DNA of 57,901 nucleotides from Gammaproteobacteria bacterium (GTDB lineage Bacteria; Pseudomonadota; Gammaproteobacteria; Ga0077554; Ga007554): NCBI GenBank assembly GCA_023266055.1, contig JAHFRW010000015.1, positions 1 to 57,901 of the forward strand, read 5' to 3'. Shown piece by piece: positions 26,501 to 34,938 of this stretch (position 1 is its first letter; each line of letters starts with the position of its first letter). The notes under the pieces were generated by a model. It saw only the letters and a program-made list of their open reading frames with translations, ran no database searches and was not told where the DNA came from. The position numbers and the translations under genes were made by a program.

Positions 26501-29089
26501 CAACATAGTCGCTCCAATAACCATATGAGTTATACATTGCAAATTTCATCCACTCAGCTTCTCGCAGGTTTGTCTCGTGAAATTCTGACCCCGGCTGTCA
26601 TACCGATATCTGTGGGTACTGATGGGCTTGTCGAGCTACAGTCGTTCGGCGCCAGTGATGTACGTGCGCGCCTAGTCGATTCATCCGGCGAAATCGTTAC
26701 ACAAAGCGATGATCGCCCAGACGATTGGAATTTCCATATCGTACAGCGCCTGCGTCCTGGTGAGTACATCTTATTTGTTGATCCCGTCAATGAGAAACAG
26801 GCACAAACCCGTGTTTTCATGCATGCTCCTGGTGAAATTATTGAAAATCCCATGATACTTGGCAGTGATACTGAAATCAGGGATGAACGCGTTCATGTCT
26901 ATCCGTTGATAATACCAGCGGATCGTACTCTACTGCTGGTGAGCGCACAGTCCACTGATACCGTAGGTCTTGCATTGGAGGGAGAATCAAAACAAGGCTG
27001 GATCAATCTCGGTACGGCTCTGGAAAAAACACCTTATCTGGCTTTGCCTATTGTCGCTGATCGTTTTCGAGCATATCGACTACGTGCCTGGTCAGCAGAT
27101 CGTCGCAGCCTGAAGGTACGCGTAAGAGCTTCCGCAGCAGCGCTGCCCGTTACCACTGAAAATCAATGGCTACAAGGTAGCATTTCTATGACCCGTGTAG
27201 ATGACGTCCGCTCAGAACTACAAGTAGCAATGATATCTTTGACACGGCCCGGAACATTTCGCATCAAGGGTGATCTTGCACGGCTTCAATGGTCGGATGG
27301 TGGTGCGTGTGCCGAGCAGATGGGTAACAACGCCGTGATTGGAGTCAGTGGTAAGACGTTGTGGTTGATATCACACCAGAACACGTCTGATGAATCACCA
27401 TCATTTTCTGCAGAACGCCTGAAAATGCCCATCGGTGAGCAGGAATCATTGCGGCTTGAACTGATGGCCGGACGTATCGGTGCCATAGATTTACAATCTC
27501 ACACCAAAGGTCCTTCGTTGCTCCTGGCACAGGCACGTACCGGTCAGCCGGGTATTGCCATGAGCATGAACAATGAACCTAACAGGATCGGACTGACACC
27601 AGGCGTAGCCGTTACTATGGCACTGCCCACCTCCACCGAGTCCGCCTTTGTATGGAATGCTGCAACTCCTGGTACATCAATCGAACTCGATGTACGTCAA
27701 GTACCGCTGCAATGGGCAGGCATAGAAACCTTTGGCATGGGGGCGCGTGATGGAGTGATCAATTCCAGAATGGCACTGCCGATCAAAATCCCTCATGACC
27801 TGTCACGAGGCACTCTACGCGTGCGTCTGACATTATCTGCAATGAGTGCAGCCATTTTCCTTAAAAGTGGGGTTATTTTGTCTACGCATTGGTCGGGCGA
27901 AGATACTTTGCAGGAAACCGAATTCACTGATGCTGACGAACTGTGGTTGCTAAACGCTGATTCACGCATTGCGCATTATAGCCTCGAAATTTCACAAGGC
28001 ACCGTGGGAAGCATACCTGTATTGAAACCGGGCGAGCTCCTTGAGCATAATCTCAGTACGGCAGGACGGATGCGTGTTCCGGTTGTAATACCACCGATTG
28101 AAAAATCAAAGTCTAATAAAGATTTTTTCCGTCTACGAATCAATGGTAATACCCAAATACTATGGCTTGAAAAAGGTGGACGCATTGCCAGTGGCAATGA
28201 CATCATTGTACGCGATAGTGGTGTACTGTGGTTGCAGCATCAACCTGGCACACTGGTCGCCTGGCTTGAAGAACCGCTGCGCTCACCCGGTACACAACTT
28301 GTCACAGAATGGTTCAAGTCCCTGCGTGAAACACCGATCAAACCACCACAGACAGTTAACCTTTCTGGAAAATCACAAATTCTCTCCCTCCAACTTGAAC
28401 AACCCACAATGATCCATGTTCGCACCAGCGTACCGGTAGTGACTCATTTCATGGTTGAAGGAACATCACCAAAAACCGAAGCACATCTGCAAGGTGCCAA
28501 CATTAATCTTCTGGCACCCACCGGATTATCACGGCTGGTATTACGTGCGGTAGGGGCGGATAACCTGTCTGGTGTAGCTACCGTTATGATAACCGAGGTC
28601 ACCCGTTTAAACGAAGGAGCGGGATCGGAAGTGTTACTCGCACCAGGAAGTGCACGCCTATTTTCTTTCGAAATCAAACAGCGTACACCGATTGGAATCG
28701 GGGTACGCGCTTCATCCGACATCGTGAACAGTATATTGTATAACTCAAAAAGTGTCGTGCAATCACAAGGTGTAGTGCAAATGCCAACCCTGTCACCAGG
28801 ACGTTATTATCTTTCCATTGAAGCACCAAATGATACTGCACCAATATTGGTACAACCCATCATTTTCGGACTTATCAAACCAGACACACGTCCCCCTTAT
28901 GAAATCCTGCGTCGCTATATTGAAGGACGCAACAGTGACGCATTGATTTATATGCCACAACCTCTTGAAATATCGCCGGACGTAATCCCAGTGATTCCTG
29001 ATGAGTCCTCACCCTCAACAGACGAAGATAGTGAATTTCCGCAATCCTCAAGTGAAGATGAACAAGACACAAATGAGGAACCACAATGA
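23561..29089 (+). CDS. Giant secreted beta-repeat protein with lone CAEQ cysteine
   Basis: I do not recognise the family. The start ATG 23561 (MMFRLLHYIYK) follows GGGGA and gives 1842 residues. A long basic N-region leads to a signal sequence near residues 35-58 (RIHLYAIIFTVLATGSTASFSA), so the protein should be exported. A motif of the form (L)xxGxYxLxV recurs about twelve times (near residues 130, 242, 493, 646, 720, 766, 823, 863, 970, 1063, 1228, 1743), which suggests tandem jelly-roll modules like bacterial pre-peptidase C-terminal domains. The only cysteine I find is at residue about 1250, in GGACAEQMGNN, matching the CxEQ thioester consensus. The tail is acidic (DEDSEFPQSSSEDEQDTNEEPQ). 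Its stop overlaps the macroglobulin start (ATGA), so the two are translationally coupled. Confidence 0.85.
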   Translation: MMFRLLHYIYKLNLPGYAVIPNNLRSNRIHAYQIISRIHLYAIIFTVLATGSTASFSAEQDSSAAQINPTTVTARGNQSAILTLKAFGRYSITVNSSQGVALQTLDRMSGTGEIAGIPGKKDGRLDLFLDRGTYKILTHAAEQGNGQAKLNAHAFRELNTDRPSMLIDERVERTSLGDFEQRSYWLEIKEQRTVAIEAAGRHLADLRLWRDGIWLVDSAPEMITSQARADHPLSVARFTTKLEPGLYLVTAYGGPSQPWTDAATEKPFLLRFGMPKLATAMRQQFTMSEFGVERFLVPNGPNYFRLELPVADTASLQVNSYNELNPFQSHGAIANIDKRSLPPVAELNGVKNDDEKLITVTMEAGKSFILQHFNAATTINFTASGNYWISSIHAGYAGDSIGATAVLTRRPFNGNEEYLDAQTVDMTRGITWHRRFNLLDELTLFVKLSEPSKINVIGQGVKARYRFEPFLTSRPRDYKTPPWQENGYVFELDRGLYVLSVIPETKGILDLQLLPPGGVLNQALSYFSKAVPEVKSIIDQNLLATDNAKRDNLSPVSPVVRFSDTSLDGNASYTMYLNRQPGVTSGVVLRPLPIDLRESLPVTQRAGERITIPIRVSESGILRAVTENGRVLEIVLDNNKKGSAIAVGAGRYTVSIKESNTIQMYSLVLEPARLASQTPLPAMPDTTLAGLPKFPTIFPGTPFYLDLKRTSSSSFKVQVEKPGLYQFETTGLLRTHGKVRTRTNPSLFNQSENGIGRNFLIQNYLRAGEYQLSVDTVGETEGHLGVKVTRTEVIEGGELRAGEVARALLPSTQALAYNFRINQRGTYHFQAMGLGRNFRLRLEDKNGWPLFRPEINGDFTEEFMPGDYRLIILPQTAEARVLTRLTRVISKKRYTGHGPHLVGLESKTEHVWREPAKGAPRIPDQWDFDLPATADISLSIDSDMEATLVNITDPQHPIARIEARSNWIGRLPTGRYRVRAQHSRSNNHMSYTLQISSTQLLAGLSREILTPAVIPISVGTDGLVELQSFGASDVRARLVDSSGEIVTQSDDRPDDWNFHIVQRLRPGEYILFVDPVNEKQAQTRVFMHAPGEIIENPMILGSDTEIRDERVHVYPLIIPADRTLLLVSAQSTDTVGLALEGESKQGWINLGTALEKTPYLALPIVADRFRAYRLRAWSADRRSLKVRVRASAAALPVTTENQWLQGSISMTRVDDVRSELQVAMISLTRPGTFRIKGDLARLQWSDGGACAEQMGNNAVIGVSGKTLWLISHQNTSDESPSFSAERLKMPIGEQESLRLELMAGRIGAIDLQSHTKGPSLLLAQARTGQPGIAMSMNNEPNRIGLTPGVAVTMALPTSTESAFVWNAATPGTSIELDVRQVPLQWAGIETFGMGARDGVINSRMALPIKIPHDLSRGTLRVRLTLSAMSAAIFLKSGVILSTHWSGEDTLQETEFTDADELWLLNADSRIAHYSLEISQGTVGSIPVLKPGELLEHNLSTAGRMRVPVVIPPIEKSKSNKDFFRLRINGNTQILWLEKGGRIASGNDIIVRDSGVLWLQHQPGTLVAWLEEPLRSPGTQLVTEWFKSLRETPIKPPQTVNLSGKSQILSLQLEQPTMIHVRTSVPVVTHFMVEGTSPKTEAHLQGANINLLAPTGLSRLVLRAVGADNLSGVATVMITEVTRLNEGAGSEVLLAPGSARLFSFEIKQRTPIGIGVRASSDIVNSILYNSKSVVQSQGVVQMPTLSPGRYYLSIEAPNDTAPILVQPIIFGLIKPDTRPPYEILRRYIEGRNSDALIYMPQPLEISPDVIPVIPDESSPSTDEDSEFPQSSSEDEQDTNEEPQ

Positions 29090-32000
29090 AAAACGTATTG
29101 ATATATAAACTGATTGGGTTATTATTATTTTTTACCTCATTATTGGGCATGCCCGCACCCTTATACGCTGCTGAATCCACCGCAAGCGGAACCCTGGCAC
29201 AACCGCCTGGCGTATCAGTGATTCCGGAAAAGTTCCTGCGCCGCTGGGATCCAGTGACTTTCTTTTTCGATGCGGAAAGTGGTCATGCACAAGGTGAACC
29301 CGAACACCAGCCATCACGTTTTGTCAGCATGACACCAGCACACCCTGGCGTATATACCTGGCTGGACGCCAGAACATTGCAATTCCGCCCGGTTGAGCCC
29401 TGGCCAGCATTGTCACGCTTTTCTTTTCGGATCAAACAGAAAAACCATGATCTGGTGACACTAATGGAAGTTCCCACACACACCATCCCCGCTGACCGCG
29501 AAGAAGGATTAAATCCGATAGAACGCATTTCCCTTACTTTTTCAGAGCCACTTGATCCAAAATCACTCCGCCAGATGTTGCGTATTGGCATACGACCATT
29601 GCCAGGGATTGATGACAACCAAACCCGTTGGCTAGATCAAAAGGATTTTGATCTCAAGGTGATGGAGCGCGTACAGCGTCGCGATCCAGCCAGCTACGTG
29701 CTAACCCTTGACAGACCGATTCCAAGTGGTCAACGCGTGATTGTGCGCCTGCGCCTGTCACTCGAAGACAGTACGACAGAGTCATTCAAGGATATTAGTT
29801 TCACCACTTCAGAATCATTTCGCATCATCAATATGGGATGCGCTGAACTGCGCCTGCCGATCACACCCGAGGGTGTCACATATGCCCGTGATCAAGCATT
29901 AACATGCAGCGCTGATCGTCGCCAGGTGCAAATAGAATTTTCCGCACAACCAAAGGCCTTGAGCCCGGTCGAAGCGCGTAATCTGGTGCGCTTCACTCCG
30001 GCAGTCAAAGATCTAGCATTCCAGATAGCCGGTCGCCGCCTTTTGGTTGATGGTAACTTCCAAACTGACACATTGTACCGCATGAGCGTGATGCCGCTCG
30101 AACTCACCGATATGCGTAATCGTCCATTATTATCCAAGGCATCGAGTCAGCTTTATTTGCACTTTCCACCCAAACCAAAATTTCTGCAACCACAGGTGGG
30201 ACAAGCGATCGTGGAACGTTTTGGGCCACAACAACTGCCTCTCAGTGGGCGCGGCTTCGAACGCGTTGATCTACGTGTTTATCCACTTGATCCATTGAAC
30301 CGCTCATTCTGGCCCTTTCCAGAGCAACCCGTGGTCACTGATGAACAGGCAGCCCCGCCTGCACCAGGCGAGGAACCTTCTACCTTCATGACTCCAGGGT
30401 CACAAATTGATGCCCGTGGACTGATGCGCCAATTGCGCACACTTGGATCACCACCCTTATCAACCATAGTGAAACTACCGCTGCGCGCGGCGGGTTCGGC
30501 CGCCCGCTTCGGACTTGATCTGGCGCCACATTTCGCCACCATCTCCGGAAAACAGCAACCTGGCACCTATCTGGTAGGTGTGCGAAAACTGGATGAGACT
30601 GCACAACGCAGCTGGATTCGTGTGCAGGTCACCGATCTTTCTCTGTCAACCATTGAAGAGGAAGATGGCGTTAGATTTGCGGTCACTTCTCTGGCAACCG
30701 GCGCGCCCCTCTCGGGCGCTGAAATCAGAGTGGAAGGCACGCGCAACAGCAATGAATGGAAAACTCTGTTACAGGCAACATCCGGCCCGGATGGCACCTA
30801 TCGCTGGCAAGCACCGGGCAGTAACAGTCGCGATAATATAATGGTACGGCGTATTGTAGTTCAGCAGGGGCGTGATGTCTTGGTACTTGACCCTGTACGC
30901 CAGCCAGATCGTTACGCGGATAACCTCTGGGGTCGTCCTGGTGGAGTCTGGTTACAATGGACTCAGGAACATCTCTCCCATCGTAACGAACCTACACAAA
31001 TGGTTTGCCACATGTTCACTGAACGCCCCGTGTATAGACCCGAGGAAAAAGTGTACGTCAAAGGTTATATCCGTCATCGTCATCGCGGTGCTATCAGCAT
31101 TGTCAGCGGAAAAGGTACGCTTGTTGTCGAAGGTCCAGGTGGCTTGTCCTGGCGTTATCCGGTTACGATCTCAAGCATGGGCAGCTTCAATCACATTTTT
31201 GAGGAAGCCAGCACACCAACCGGCACCTATCGTCTCTACTTTGAATTCCATGACCAGACACAATGCGGTGCTGTGAACATTTTGAAGGAAGCGTATCGTA
31301 CACCGGAGTTTGACCTGAGACTCAGTGCACCCGATCAGGTACCATTGGATCGAGAATTCAAGGTACAACTTGCCGCACAATATTATGCAGGTGGACAGGC
31401 TGCCGATCGCCCCATACGCTGGCGAGTAACGCAGTTTCCTTACGCCTGGACACCCGCTAAACGACCTGGATTTTTCTATTCTTCCGACGGACGTTTCTCT
31501 GGCCGTGAAGGCTTTCGTGGCAATGCAGTCATCGAACGTGAAGGAAAAACCGATGAACATGGCGCATCCAGCCTGACACTAAACCCGGCCACCGAAACCA
31601 CCAGCCAACCCAGAAGTTATGTTATTGAAGCAACCGTAACAGGTGCTGATGATCAAACCGTCAGCGCAACACAACGTGTGTTGGCATTACCGGCTGTCGT
31701 ATTGGGTATAAAGACGCCACGCTATCTCGAACGTGCCAAGAGTGTAAAACCAGAAATTATTGTCGTCGGGCCGGATGGCGGGCTGGTAGCACAGCAAAAT
31801 GTTACTGTTCGATTGATCAAACGCGAATGGCATTCTCATCTGCGTTCCGATGATTTTTCACAGGCTGAGCCAAAATACATCACCGAGGTAGTGGATAATA
31901 AAATTTCCGAGCGTCAGGTAAAAAGTACGACCCAACCACTGCCGGTTGAGCTCCCACTGGAAGGAGCCGGGGTATATGTCATCGAACTTGAAACACAGGA

Positions 32001-34878
32001 TCGCCTCGGACGCGCCCAGACGGTGTCCGTTGATCTCTATGCCGGAGGTGACGAACCAATGACCTGGTCGCGCCGGCCCAGTGATGTGTTCAAGGTCACA
32101 TCAGATAAGGCAAGTTATATTCCCGGTGAGACCGCACACCTGATCATTGAAAGCCCATTTCAGCAGGCTCATGGACTCGCCATTATTGAAACACCTGAAG
32201 GTAATCGTTATCAGTGGTTCATGGTCAAGGCAGGAGCGGCCAGTTTCGATATACCCATTCAAAAACACTTTGTTCCACGCCTGCCAGTACATTTCGTCCT
32301 GATGCGTGGTCGTATTCCAGGCGTTCAACCCATTGCAGGGGGGCGTGTAGATCTTGGAAAACCGGCGACCGTGGCGGCTACCAGCTGGTTAACCATCGAA
32401 CCCGTCGAGCATCAGGTAAATGTTGAGCTTGTACATCCCGAGCGCGCACGTCCAGGAGAAACCATTGATGTAAAAATTACACTGTCTGATCGTACCGGAA
32501 AACCAGCAACCGGTGAAGTCACGCTCTGGTTGGTGGATCAGGCAGTACTTGCACTGGGCAAGGAGCAACGACTGAATCCAGTACCTGATTTCATCACACC
32601 CGTGCGTTCACGAGTGGGCATACAGGACACACGTAACTGGACACTCGGTATCCTGCCCTGGAGTGACGAACCCGGAGGAGATGGTGCCGGTGCCGAAGCC
32701 GATGAAGGTTTGCTGGACAAAGTCACCGTACGCAAGGATTTTCAGTCCGTACCGTACTTTAATCCAGTAATAGTGATTGGTACAAAAGGGTCGGTCACTG
32801 TTCGGGTAAAACTTCCTGATAACCTCACCAACTTCAAGCTACGCGCCAAGGCAGTGAGCGGCCCTGACCGCTTCGGTGTCGGTACCGGCCAGGTGTCAGT
32901 GCGATTACCGGTAATAGTACAATCCGCGCTACCACGCTTCGTGCGTCCTGGCGATCGCTTTACTGCCACGGCTATTGGCCGCATTGTCGAAGGTGAAGGC
33001 GGTGCCGCAAGCGCAGAGTTACGCGCCAATGGCGTTGAGGTAAGTGGTAATGCACGGCGAGTGCTTAATCTAAAACTCAATGAGGCACAACGCATTGAAT
33101 ATCAGGTTACGGTTCCAACCCCACCCATATCCGCGCAGGGTGAAGTAAGTTACGACAAAGTCAGCTTCACCGTTGCAGTTGAACGAACAGCAGACAAAGC
33201 TCGTGATGCGTTCGAAGTGAAACTGCCAATACGCCCTGACCGTGTTAAATTAACACAACGCCAATTGATTGAAATAAAACCAGGAGCAAGTGCAGAAATA
33301 CCGGAAATTTCAGAAGCAGTACGCGCAGGAAGCTTACAGCGCTCATTCATCGCTTCTGACCAACTGGCATTGGTGCGTATGTCCGCAGGACTGGATTTTC
33401 TACTGAATTATCCACATGGCTGCACTGAACAGAGACTCTCTCGGGCGCGTGCGTTTCTGGCCTTCAAGGAATTCAACGCACGACTTCATCGCGATGGACA
33501 GGACAAAGAACTGAAGCGCGTTGTCAACGATGTGCTCGCCTGGTTGCCCAGTGTAATTGACACCCACGGCCTCGTATCCTATTGGCCGGGTTCCACCGGA
33601 TATGTTTCCCTTACCGCGTGGGTAACCGAATTTCTGGTGGAAGCACGTCGTGCAGGATTTTCCATTGACCAGATGATGTTTGATCGCCTGATCACAACCC
33701 TGCAACAGGCATTGCGCTCTGATTACAAACATTTCATCACGGGAGAAAACTACACAGAACGCGTCATGGCATTAAATGCACTGGCGGCAGCCGGTCGACT
33801 TGACACCAGCTATGTAGCCGAATTAGCGCGCCGTAGTGAATATCTTAATCTTGAGTCCAGCGCACAGGTATGGCGGTTACTCGAAACCTCTGGTAATCAG
33901 TCTTCCGCTACCCGGGAAGCATTGGGTAAAAAAGTACGTGGCGGGATCGTCACCCGAATGTATCAGGGCCGGGAAATCTATGGTGGCCTGCAGGAAAGTG
34001 CAAGTGCACGCAATGGCCTGATTCTACCGAGCGAGACCCGAACATTGGCAGAGGTGGTACGTGCATCTTCCACAAGCCAGAAAACTGATCCACGGCTTCC
34101 TCTGTTGACCGATGCACTGGTCACTCTGGGACAGGACGACGGCTGGGGCTCCACTCAGGCGGATGCGTCAGCCATGCTCGCCCTGTCGGACTACCTTAAA
34201 CGGAAGAATGCAAAGGGCGAAACTCATCGGTTGAATGTCAAGATAGGTACACAATCACAAATACTGGAGATTAATCCAGCAAACCCGATCGTACAGATCT
34301 CAAACAACAGTGCAGCCAAGATTACATTACGCTCTGAGGCAACACAACCATTGATTGTGCGATCTGAAACCAGTTATCTGCCACAGGCGCTGGGCTCGCA
34401 AGCCCTTGCAGGAACGAGTGGCTTTGTTGTCACTCGTGAAATGCTTCGCCAACGTAGCGATGGTGCGCCCGCAGACAAAATTTCCCTGAACAAACCCGGC
34501 ATTACCGTACGTCTATCAGTGGGTGATGTAGTAGAAGAGCATATTGAAGTTATCAGCAATTCAAAACACAACCATGTCGCTATTGCAGTGCCTCTCGCAG
34601 CAGGACTTGAACCACTCAATCCAAAACTGGCTACTGCACCACCGGAAGCAACACCCAGTGGCACTCTCAGCATCACGCCCAGCTATGTTGCCTATCTGGA
34701 TGACCAGGTGACTTTCTATTATGACGAATTACCCAAAGGAGCTCATCATTTCTACTTCCGTACCCGCGCCACCGTCCCAGGGCAATTCACTCAACCACAA
34801 GCGCATGCAGAATTAATGTACGATGCAGCAATTCATGGTGAGTCGGCCGGTGCCCTGGTTGAAGTGAGTGCAAAATAA
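29086..34878 (+). CDS. Bacterial alpha-2-macroglobulin with CTEQ thioester
   Basis: A 1930-residue protease-trapping protein of the YfhM/ECAM class. A signal peptide (KLIGLLLFFTSLLGMPAPLYAAES) ends in Ala-x-Ala with no lipobox cysteine, unlike the E. coli lipoprotein, so it should be soluble in the periplasm. Macroglobulin-type beta domains fill the N-terminal half (CHMFTERPVYRPEEKVYVKGYIRHR; YLERAKSVKPEIIVVGPDG). The family block VTLWLVDQAVLALGKEQRLNP...DEGLLDKVTVRKDF is near residues 1145-1215. The thioester domain starts around 1420, with YPHGCTEQRLSRARAFLAF placing CTEQ at 1446-1449. Five cysteines are visible; four could pair as disulfides (GCAEL/ALTC and MVCH/TQCG), leaving the thioester cysteine free. 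A covalent trap would form when a protease cleaves the bait region. pbpC follows after 60 bp, the classical association. Confidence 0.94.
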   Translation: MKNVLIYKLIGLLLFFTSLLGMPAPLYAAESTASGTLAQPPGVSVIPEKFLRRWDPVTFFFDAESGHAQGEPEHQPSRFVSMTPAHPGVYTWLDARTLQFRPVEPWPALSRFSFRIKQKNHDLVTLMEVPTHTIPADREEGLNPIERISLTFSEPLDPKSLRQMLRIGIRPLPGIDDNQTRWLDQKDFDLKVMERVQRRDPASYVLTLDRPIPSGQRVIVRLRLSLEDSTTESFKDISFTTSESFRIINMGCAELRLPITPEGVTYARDQALTCSADRRQVQIEFSAQPKALSPVEARNLVRFTPAVKDLAFQIAGRRLLVDGNFQTDTLYRMSVMPLELTDMRNRPLLSKASSQLYLHFPPKPKFLQPQVGQAIVERFGPQQLPLSGRGFERVDLRVYPLDPLNRSFWPFPEQPVVTDEQAAPPAPGEEPSTFMTPGSQIDARGLMRQLRTLGSPPLSTIVKLPLRAAGSAARFGLDLAPHFATISGKQQPGTYLVGVRKLDETAQRSWIRVQVTDLSLSTIEEEDGVRFAVTSLATGAPLSGAEIRVEGTRNSNEWKTLLQATSGPDGTYRWQAPGSNSRDNIMVRRIVVQQGRDVLVLDPVRQPDRYADNLWGRPGGVWLQWTQEHLSHRNEPTQMVCHMFTERPVYRPEEKVYVKGYIRHRHRGAISIVSGKGTLVVEGPGGLSWRYPVTISSMGSFNHIFEEASTPTGTYRLYFEFHDQTQCGAVNILKEAYRTPEFDLRLSAPDQVPLDREFKVQLAAQYYAGGQAADRPIRWRVTQFPYAWTPAKRPGFFYSSDGRFSGREGFRGNAVIEREGKTDEHGASSLTLNPATETTSQPRSYVIEATVTGADDQTVSATQRVLALPAVVLGIKTPRYLERAKSVKPEIIVVGPDGGLVAQQNVTVRLIKREWHSHLRSDDFSQAEPKYITEVVDNKISERQVKSTTQPLPVELPLEGAGVYVIELETQDRLGRAQTVSVDLYAGGDEPMTWSRRPSDVFKVTSDKASYIPGETAHLIIESPFQQAHGLAIIETPEGNRYQWFMVKAGAASFDIPIQKHFVPRLPVHFVLMRGRIPGVQPIAGGRVDLGKPATVAATSWLTIEPVEHQVNVELVHPERARPGETIDVKITLSDRTGKPATGEVTLWLVDQAVLALGKEQRLNPVPDFITPVRSRVGIQDTRNWTLGILPWSDEPGGDGAGAEADEGLLDKVTVRKDFQSVPYFNPVIVIGTKGSVTVRVKLPDNLTNFKLRAKAVSGPDRFGVGTGQVSVRLPVIVQSALPRFVRPGDRFTATAIGRIVEGEGGAASAELRANGVEVSGNARRVLNLKLNEAQRIEYQVTVPTPPISAQGEVSYDKVSFTVAVERTADKARDAFEVKLPIRPDRVKLTQRQLIEIKPGASAEIPEISEAVRAGSLQRSFIASDQLALVRMSAGLDFLLNYPHGCTEQRLSRARAFLAFKEFNARLHRDGQDKELKRVVNDVLAWLPSVIDTHGLVSYWPGSTGYVSLTAWVTEFLVEARRAGFSIDQMMFDRLITTLQQALRSDYKHFITGENYTERVMALNALAAAGRLDTSYVAELARRSEYLNLESSAQVWRLLETSGNQSSATREALGKKVRGGIVTRMYQGREIYGGLQESASARNGLILPSETRTLAEVVRASSTSQKTDPRLPLLTDALVTLGQDDGWGSTQADASAMLALSDYLKRKNAKGETHRLNVKIGTQSQILEINPANPIVQISNNSAAKITLRSEATQPLIVRSETSYLPQALGSQALAGTSGFVVTREMLRQRSDGAPADKISLNKPGITVRLSVGDVVEEHIEVISNSKHNHVAIAVPLAAGLEPLNPKLATAPPEATPSGTLSITPSYVAYLDDQVTFYYDELPKGAHHFYFRTRATVPGQFTQPQAHAELMYDAAIHGESAGALVEVSAK

Positions 34879-34938
34879 ACGTGGCTTGACTAAATGTGTA
34901 TTCTGATAATGGTATCTATCAGGTTAGATTCATAAAGA

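Noticed and set aside
29820-29850. GCAEL in the macroglobulin as a second thioester
   Set aside because: The Gln is absent (CAEL, not CxEQ), and this cysteine more likely pairs with the one at ALTC as a disulfide.
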